This document shows positions 59,597 through 64,000 of a stretch of 64,000 nucleotides of DNA, one piece after another (the stretch's first letter is position 1; every line of letters begins with the position of its first letter). Under the pieces are notes generated by a model. It saw nothing but the letters and a program-made list of their open reading frames with translations, searched no databases and was not told the origin of the DNA. This DNA is from Cohnella herbarum (GTDB lineage: Bacteria > Bacillota > Bacilli > Paenibacillales > Paenibacillaceae): assembly GCF_012849095.1 (NCBI RefSeq), contig NZ_CP051680.1:5115501-5179500 (forward strand). The letters run 5' to 3'. A program made the position numbers and the translations under genes.

Positions 59597-60349
59597 ATGA
59601 TGAAACTTCAAGATAGGGTAGCGATTATTACCGGCGGCGCCTCCGGCATCGGGAGGGGTATTGCTCATGCGATGGCCAAGGAAGGCGCTAAGATCGTCAT
59701 CGTAGACATTAACGAGGAACAAGGGCGCGCTACGGAACAAGAGCTTAATGAAATCAGCCATGGAAAATTCATTAAAGCGAATATTACCGAACGATCCGAG
59801 CTTAAGCGCATCGTAGACGAAACCGTGCAAGCCTATGGCAAAATCAACGTTCTCGTCAATAACGCGCATGTGTCCAAACAAGTGAGGTTTGCCGAGACGA
59901 CTCCGGAGGACCTCGCGCTCTCGTTCGATACCAGCTTTTATCCTACCTTCTTCTTAATGCAACTGGTCTATCCGTATCTTAAAGAAACGAAAGGATCGGT
60001 CGTTAACTTCGCCTCCGGCGCGGGACTTAGCGGCATGCCGACGCAAGCGGCTTACGCTTCCGCGAAGGAAGCGATTCGCGGGCTGTCGCGAGTAGCGGCC
60101 AACGAATGGGGCGCCGACGGCATTAACGTCAACTGCATCAGTCCGATCGCCTTGTCTCCGGGCGTGAAGAAGTGGAGCGAGCTGTTCCCTGCCGAGTATC
60201 ACGCGATGGTCGATTCCGTTCCGTTGAGACGGATGGGCGACTGCGAACAAGATATCGGACGGGTTGCCGTATTCTTGGCGAGCGACGACTCCAGTTACAT
60301 GACGGGTCAGACGCTAATGGTCGACGGCGGGTCTATTATGTTGCGGTAA
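59597..60349 (+). CDS. Short-chain dehydrogenase/reductase (second of pair)
   Basis: 250 residues. AIITGGASGIGRGIAHAMAKEGAKIVIVDINEE (NAD type), NNAH in place of NNAG, VVNFASGAGLSGMPTQAAYASAKEAIRGLSRVAANEWG (Ser, Tyr, Lys), SSYMTGQTLMVDGGSIM. The NNAH change is unusual but tolerated in some members. AGAAGGG precedes the ATG. Probably in one transcript with the SDR before it; both may oxidise related alcohols under the neighbouring AraC regulator. Confidence 0.9.
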   Translation: MMKLQDRVAIITGGASGIGRGIAHAMAKEGAKIVIVDINEEQGRATEQELNEISHGKFIKANITERSELKRIVDETVQAYGKINVLVNNAHVSKQVRFAETTPEDLALSFDTSFYPTFFLMQLVYPYLKETKGSVVNFASGAGLSGMPTQAAYASAKEAIRGLSRVAANEWGADGINVNCISPIALSPGVKKWSELFPAEYHAMVDSVPLRRMGDCEQDIGRVAVFLASDDSSYMTGQTLMVDGGSIMLR

Positions 60350-60362
60350 AGCCGGTAAATAC

Positions 60363-60384
60363 TTCACCGCCTGATGGCGGTGAA
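60363..60384 (+). terminator. Hairpin behind the SDR pair
   Basis: TTCACCGCC and GGCGGTGAA, perfect 9-bp stem, 4-nt loop, 13 bp after the stop. No T-run, so weak. Confidence 0.45.
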
Positions 60385-60478
60385 CCGGGTCTATCGCCGT
60401 TACGCTCCCAAACGGACCATCATATACCGATTGAAGTATCGCCCTTAATAGGAAGACGACGACAAGGGAGCGAATCGG

Positions 60479-61393
60479 ATGAAATGGACGGACGGTGCGG
60501 GGGCTTACGGCGCTTATGTTAGCTTGGGTTCGACTTGTCAAACCGCTTATCAGTTAAGAAGACTTCAGCTAAGGAAATTCGCCGGTCCGCTGGATTGGTT
60601 TATCTCGCGCGACGCTGCAAACGTATCCAGATTAATCCGGAATCGGTTTGAAGGGTTTATGGAATTCGACCGTCTTCAGGTTCTGGGTACCGATGCGGAT
60701 CAACACGTCGTAGGAGATAACGGACATCAAGTCATCTCTTACCATGATTTCCCTTTGCGATACCACTGGATAGATACTTATCCCGATTTCAAGCAAAAAG
60801 TCGACCGTCGCATTAAAGCTCTGATATCGGCGGCTAAGAAGGGGTCGATCTGTTTTATTAGAACCGATACTTCCAAGAGCGATGCTCAGCGACTGCACGC
60901 CGCCTTAGGAAAGATCGTACCCGGTAAATTCCGGCTGCTGGTCGTGAACGAAACGAATGACTACCACGAGGTGACGCATGGGGATTGGGGACTTCGGCAT
61001 GTCGCTTCCGTTTGGGTGCCTAGAGGAAGAGATTGGAGGGGCTCCGACCTTGCATGGGATCAGATCATGAACGGGTTTACGCTGAAATCGGGGGAGTCTG
61101 AAGCAGTCACGGCTCCCTTAGATAACACGAAACGCAAAAACGCCAAGACGCATTCTTGGCGTTTTTGCGTTTCGTGTTTTGCGCATCGGACGTACAGATG
61201 CAAATCGGGAAGGGGACGTCCCCGTATGTTTTTACTTGCGGATCAGTTCGACTTCGCCGCTGAGGTAGCGGAGCGCCTCAAACGTCTGCGAAGCGGAGCG
61301 GATGGCGCCGGCCGCCCAGAAGGAGTCGGGCACATCGGACCAAGCTTGGCCGCCGGCCGGCAAGGACGGACGGCCGAGCACTCGGTTCAATAG
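60479..61393 (+). CDS. DUF1796-type putative cysteine peptidase, reading through its terminator
   Basis: The first 215 residues fit the DUF1796 family of putative papain-like cysteine peptidases: YVSLGSTCQTAYQLRRLQLRKFAGPLDWFIS with the presumed catalytic Cys, ISYHDFPLRYHWID with His, and KGSICFIRTDTSKSDAQRL. The normal end would be near residue 215-220. There is no stop there: the frame goes through a 25-bp perfect terminator stem (61124-61178) and on, antisense to the SLH protein, to a stop at 61393, giving 304 residues whose last 90 look like noise. The 3' end has probably been lost or rearranged. AAGGGAG precedes the ATG. Confidence 0.7.
   Translation: MKWTDGAGAYGAYVSLGSTCQTAYQLRRLQLRKFAGPLDWFISRDAANVSRLIRNRFEGFMEFDRLQVLGTDADQHVVGDNGHQVISYHDFPLRYHWIDTYPDFKQKVDRRIKALISAAKKGSICFIRTDTSKSDAQRLHAALGKIVPGKFRLLVVNETNDYHEVTHGDWGLRHVASVWVPRGRDWRGSDLAWDQIMNGFTLKSGESEAVTAPLDNTKRKNAKTHSWRFCVSCFAHRTYRCKSGRGRPRMFLLADQFDFAAEVAERLKRLRSGADGAGRPEGVGHIGPSLAAGRQGRTAEHSVQ
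61124..61178. terminator. Long perfect bidirectional terminator stem
   Basis: A 25-bp perfect inverted repeat (61124-61148 with 61154-61178; loop CGCAT), containing AACGCAAAAACGCCAAGA. It lies inside the open end of the DUF1796 gene and just behind the SLH gene on the other strand, for which it is the likely terminator. A 12-bp palindrome GGGGACGTCCCC is at 61213-61224. Confidence 0.85.
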
Positions 61394-64000
61394 CGTGACC
61401 GCTTCGGCCCGCGTGACGCTCTGATCGGGGCGGAAGCTGCCGTCCGCGTAGCCGGTAATCCAGCCCTGACGCTCGGCGGCGGTAATCGCTGCGGCGGCCC
61501 AGTGAGATACCGCGTCCGGGAAGCGGGTCTGGCCGGAGGCCTGCACTTGGCGCCACCGCGCGAGCACCGCGGCCAGTTCGGCGCGCGTCAGCGGATCGTT
61601 CGGACTGAACCGTCCGTCCGGCTTTCCGCCCATCCAACCCGCGGCAGACGCCTCAGCGACTGCCGCGGCGGCCCAATGCTCCTGCGGCACATCGCGGAAT
61701 ATCGCCGCGGTGCTGTCGCCGGTGCGGACGTTGCCGTCCGCCGCCGACAGTTTGACGAGCATGGCGGCCAGTTCGGCGCGCGTGACCTGCCGGGCCGGGC
61801 CGAATCTGCCGGCGGCATAGCCGCTGACATAACGCTCGAACATGACTTCGATCGGCTCGGCCTGGAGCGCCGCGGCTCGGCCGGAAGCGCCGGAGCGCAC
61901 CGCGATGCCGGTCGCGCGGCCTTGCGAGTCGTAGCGGATCTTACCGGGCAGGATCGATTTCGAGCCGTCTCCGTTCTCTAGGAAGACCGCAAGTTTGCGC
62001 AGGGCGGCGGAATCGAGTCCGTTCGGCAAAGGCAGCACAAGCCAAGAGGCTTCGGATGCCGCGCTTGCGACATTTGCCGCAACTTCGGCAGGGACGCCGA
62101 CTAGCATCGCCTTTAACCCGCCCGCGCCGGCTGAACCGGCGCCGCTTAGCGTACGCTCGGAATCCTTCGGCTGACGCAGCGCCTTCAGTTCCACGACCAG
62201 CTCTCCTCCGGTCGCAACCGAAATCCTGGCCGGCAATTCATAAGCGGCAACGCCGCTGTCCAGCGTCAGTCGGATATTATGCGCCGACAGCTGGGACAGC
62301 GCTCGCGCCGACAGCCGGAGCTTGACTGCGTCCATCGGCGAAGCGAACTCGCCGATCGGTCCGATGCGAAGCTCGTTATCCCCGCTCTGCCGCGCGAGAG
62401 CGGCGATCTCCGCGGCATCTTCCAGATTCAGCTCTTTCGTAAGCCTGCCGTCCGGGCTGCCGCTGGCGGTTTCGTTCAACTCGGCCTTCGCCTGCTTGCC
62501 GTTCACCCACACGGTAAATGCGGGGGCCGGCAAATCGGAAGTTCCTCCGGTGGACGTCGAACCGGATGCGCCTCCGGTAGAAGGCGGACTTTCGCGAGTA
62601 GCTTCGATAGTATAGGTTCTCTGTACGGATGGAAACTGTGCCGAAACGACAATCCGAATCGTGTTGACGCCGAAGCTCAAAGGAATCGAAACCGACTCCC
62701 CGCGGACAAGCGGCTTGCCGTTTACGAGGACCGCGGCGTCCTCATCCGCTGCCAAGGCTTTCAGCGTCAGCGAACTTACTTCTTTGCCCACTTTAAGCGT
62801 ATAGTTCTGCTGTTCGGGATCGAAAGCGGGAGTGAACGCCAGCTCTTCCTTTTCCTCGCCGATCATCGCGAAGAGCGAGGAAAGCGCGGCATTCGTGCGC
62901 CGAATATTGTCGATCTCGATCGTCCCCAGCGCTTCATTGCCGGCGGCATCGCGGACGTAGACAGTGTACTTCCCGTTGGCAACCGCATCGAACTGCCTGG
63001 TTGCCGTAATATTCTCGCTCAGTCCTTCGCGGAAATACCCCAACGACCGTTCTCCAGCCGACCATAGGAGGTCGGCAATCGAATTCCCCGCTCCCCGGGC
63101 GGCCGCTTGAACCGATACGTTCACCTTGCCGCCCGCCGGCTCGGTCGTCTCCGGACTCAGCGACAACGCCGGCGCTTCAAGGAAAATGTTCTCCACGGTT
63201 AGCTGCCGGGTCGTTTCGTTGCCCGCCTTGTCGGTGGCGACAACCGTATACGTTCCATTCTCCTCAACGGTAAATTCGTCATCGATAACCTCGCTGGACG
63301 TCCACGGGGAATCCGGAACTGGAGAGGCTGCCGACCAGCGGACGCTTTCCATGCCGCTTCCTCCATCCGCCGCGTTCACGGCAACGGTCACGCTATCGTT
63401 CGTTGGCGCCGTCGTGCTTGGCGTTAACGTCAGCGTCGGCGCTTCACGATCGATATTGAGAATGTCGATGGATGCGATCGCCTCATTCCCGGCAGCATCC
63501 CGAGCGTACACCGAATAAAAGCCGTTCTCGTCCGCATCGAACTCCCCCGCCGCAAGCGCGTCTTGACCGCCTCCGGCAGCGAAGAAGCCGGCGTCCCGTT
63601 CGCCCTTCGTCCAGCGCAGCGCAGTCAACGGATTGCCATCGTCCTCCCCTTCGGGATGAACTTCGACGCCTACCGTTACCGGCTCGTTCGTCAGGTCTAT
63701 CGGGAATGGCGTTAGCGCGATAGACAGCGCCTGGCGGTACAGATTGGACACCGCAATCGTCGCCAGCGTTTCGTTGCCGGCCGTATCTTCAACATAGGCC
63801 GTGTACGTCCCGTTTGCCGTCGCGGTAAAACCATCCGTGAACGAAGCGCCGTTGCCGGCTTGGAAGTACGCGGCATCCCTCGTTCCTTCCGCCCAAAGAC
63901 GCTTGCCGATCGCGACATTGTCGGACGCCGAGGCCGTCACCGCGACGTCGGCATTCGTCGGCGCGGTCGTGCTCGGCGTCAGCGTCAACGTCGGCGCTTC
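61232..64000 (-). CDS. SLH-domain surface protein with Ig-like repeats (5' end outside window)
   Basis: The 922 residues seen are the C-terminal part; the frame is open to the right edge. They comprise Ig-like repeats of about 90-100 residues, each beginning EAPTLTLTPSTTAPTN or a variant and ending with an NGTYTVYVRDAAGNEALGTI-like stretch; a cadherin-like beta-sandwich domain (LAFTPAFDPEQQNYTLKVGKEV); a 200-residue linker domain; and three SLH domains at the end (FGPARQVTRAELAAMLVKL, FSPNDPLTRAELAAVLARW, FRPDQSVTRAEAVTLLNRV). SLH domains bind pyruvylated wall polymers. The repeated blocks make misassembly or length variation possible. It is on the minus strand with a strong terminator behind it. 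Confidence 0.9.
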   Translation of the reverse strand, partial: EAPTLTLTPSTTAPTNADVAVTASASDNVAIGKRLWAEGTRDAAYFQAGNGASFTDGFTATANGTYTAYVEDTAGNETLATIAVSNLYRQALSIALTPFPIDLTNEPVTVGVEVHPEGEDDGNPLTALRWTKGERDAGFFAAGGGQDALAAGEFDADENGFYSVYARDAAGNEAIASIDILNIDREAPTLTLTPSTTAPTNDSVTVAVNAADGGSGMESVRWSAASPVPDSPWTSSEVIDDEFTVEENGTYTVVATDKAGNETTRQLTVENIFLEAPALSLSPETTEPAGGKVNVSVQAAARGAGNSIADLLWSAGERSLGYFREGLSENITATRQFDAVANGKYTVYVRDAAGNEALGTIEIDNIRRTNAALSSLFAMIGEEKEELAFTPAFDPEQQNYTLKVGKEVSSLTLKALAADEDAAVLVNGKPLVRGESVSIPLSFGVNTIRIVVSAQFPSVQRTYTIEATRESPPSTGGASGSTSTGGTSDLPAPAFTVWVNGKQAKAELNETASGSPDGRLTKELNLEDAAEIAALARQSGDNELRIGPIGEFASPMDAVKLRLSARALSQLSAHNIRLTLDSGVAAYELPARISVATGGELVVELKALRQPKDSERTLSGAGSAGAGGLKAMLVGVPAEVAANVASAASEASWLVLPLPNGLDSAALRKLAVFLENGDGSKSILPGKIRYDSQGRATGIAVRSGASGRAAALQAEPIEVMFERYVSGYAAGRFGPARQVTRAELAAMLVKLSAADGNVRTGDSTAAIFRDVPQEHWAAAAVAEASAAGWMGGKPDGRFSPNDPLTRAELAAVLARWRQVQASGQTRFPDAVSHWAAAAITAAERQGWITGYADGSFRPDQSVTRAEAVTLLNRVLGRPSLPAGGQAWSDVPDSFWAAGAIRSASQTFEALRYLSGEVELIRK

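Overview
The window looks like a chromosomal segment of a spore-forming member of the Paenibacillaceae (Paenibacillus or Cohnella type). The reasons are germination-receptor genes (GerB and GerC types), YesM/YesN two-component systems beside sugar ABC importers that lack their own ATPase, an S-layer-homology (SLH) surface protein, a sortase with a large wall-anchored adhesin, strong Gram-positive ribosome-binding sites and many intrinsic terminators. No rRNA, tRNA, CRISPR array or intact insertion sequence was recognised. The assignment rests on gene content only; no database search was possible.

Layout. 1-1.9 kb: end of a spore-germination operon. 2.0-2.8 kb: a uracil-DNA-glycosylase-fold protein. 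2.9-12.7 kb: a carbohydrate catabolic locus with two paralogous Gfo/Idh/MocA proteins (both lacking the usual EKP motif), AraC-type and XylR-type regulators, a PmoA/DUF6807 protein, a D-2-hydroxyacid dehydrogenase and an ABC importer (binding protein plus two permeases). 12.7-23.3 kb: a second importer locus on the minus strand (two permeases, a lipoprotein, a second binding protein broken by an in-frame TAG), a YesM/YesN pair on the plus strand, then ribokinase and nucleoside hydrolase. A 59-bp element found upstream of both the transporter and the ribokinase/hydrolase operon ties these together as a probable nucleoside or ribose-compound regulon.

23.4-31.3 kb: a MerR-controlled operon with two AHSA1/SRPBCC proteins and a textbook 19-bp-spacer promoter, a very large hybrid histidine kinase interrupted by a one-base frameshift, an acetyltransferase, and an SDR plus old-yellow-enzyme pair. 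31.3-41 kb: an intergenic cluster of imperfect palindromes, a DMT exporter with an epimerase, a membrane-anchored esterase fused to a carbohydrate-binding-like domain, a remnant of a short-chain dehydrogenase, two paralogous DHA2 drug exporters flanking a TetR regulator, and a truncated IS1595-type zinc-ribbon protein. 41-47.7 kb: class B sortase and a 1956-residue adhesin.

48-53.5 kb: an XRE regulator, HelD, an orphan promoter-terminator unit that may encode a small RNA, and a MocR-type regulator whose PLP lysine is replaced, divergent from an acetyltransferase. 53.7-57.2 kb holds the most interesting locus: a 36-residue peptide gene with a strong ribosome-binding site, an intrinsic terminator just behind it, two small GNAT-like proteins, and an ABC exporter fused to a cyclic-nucleotide-binding domain. 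This is the order expected of a ribosomal-peptide or signal-peptide maturation and export operon, and I do not recognise it as any described family. 57.4-64 kb: an AraC regulator, two SDR genes, a DUF1796 gene that reads through its own terminator without a stop, and the C-terminal part of an SLH surface protein running off the window.
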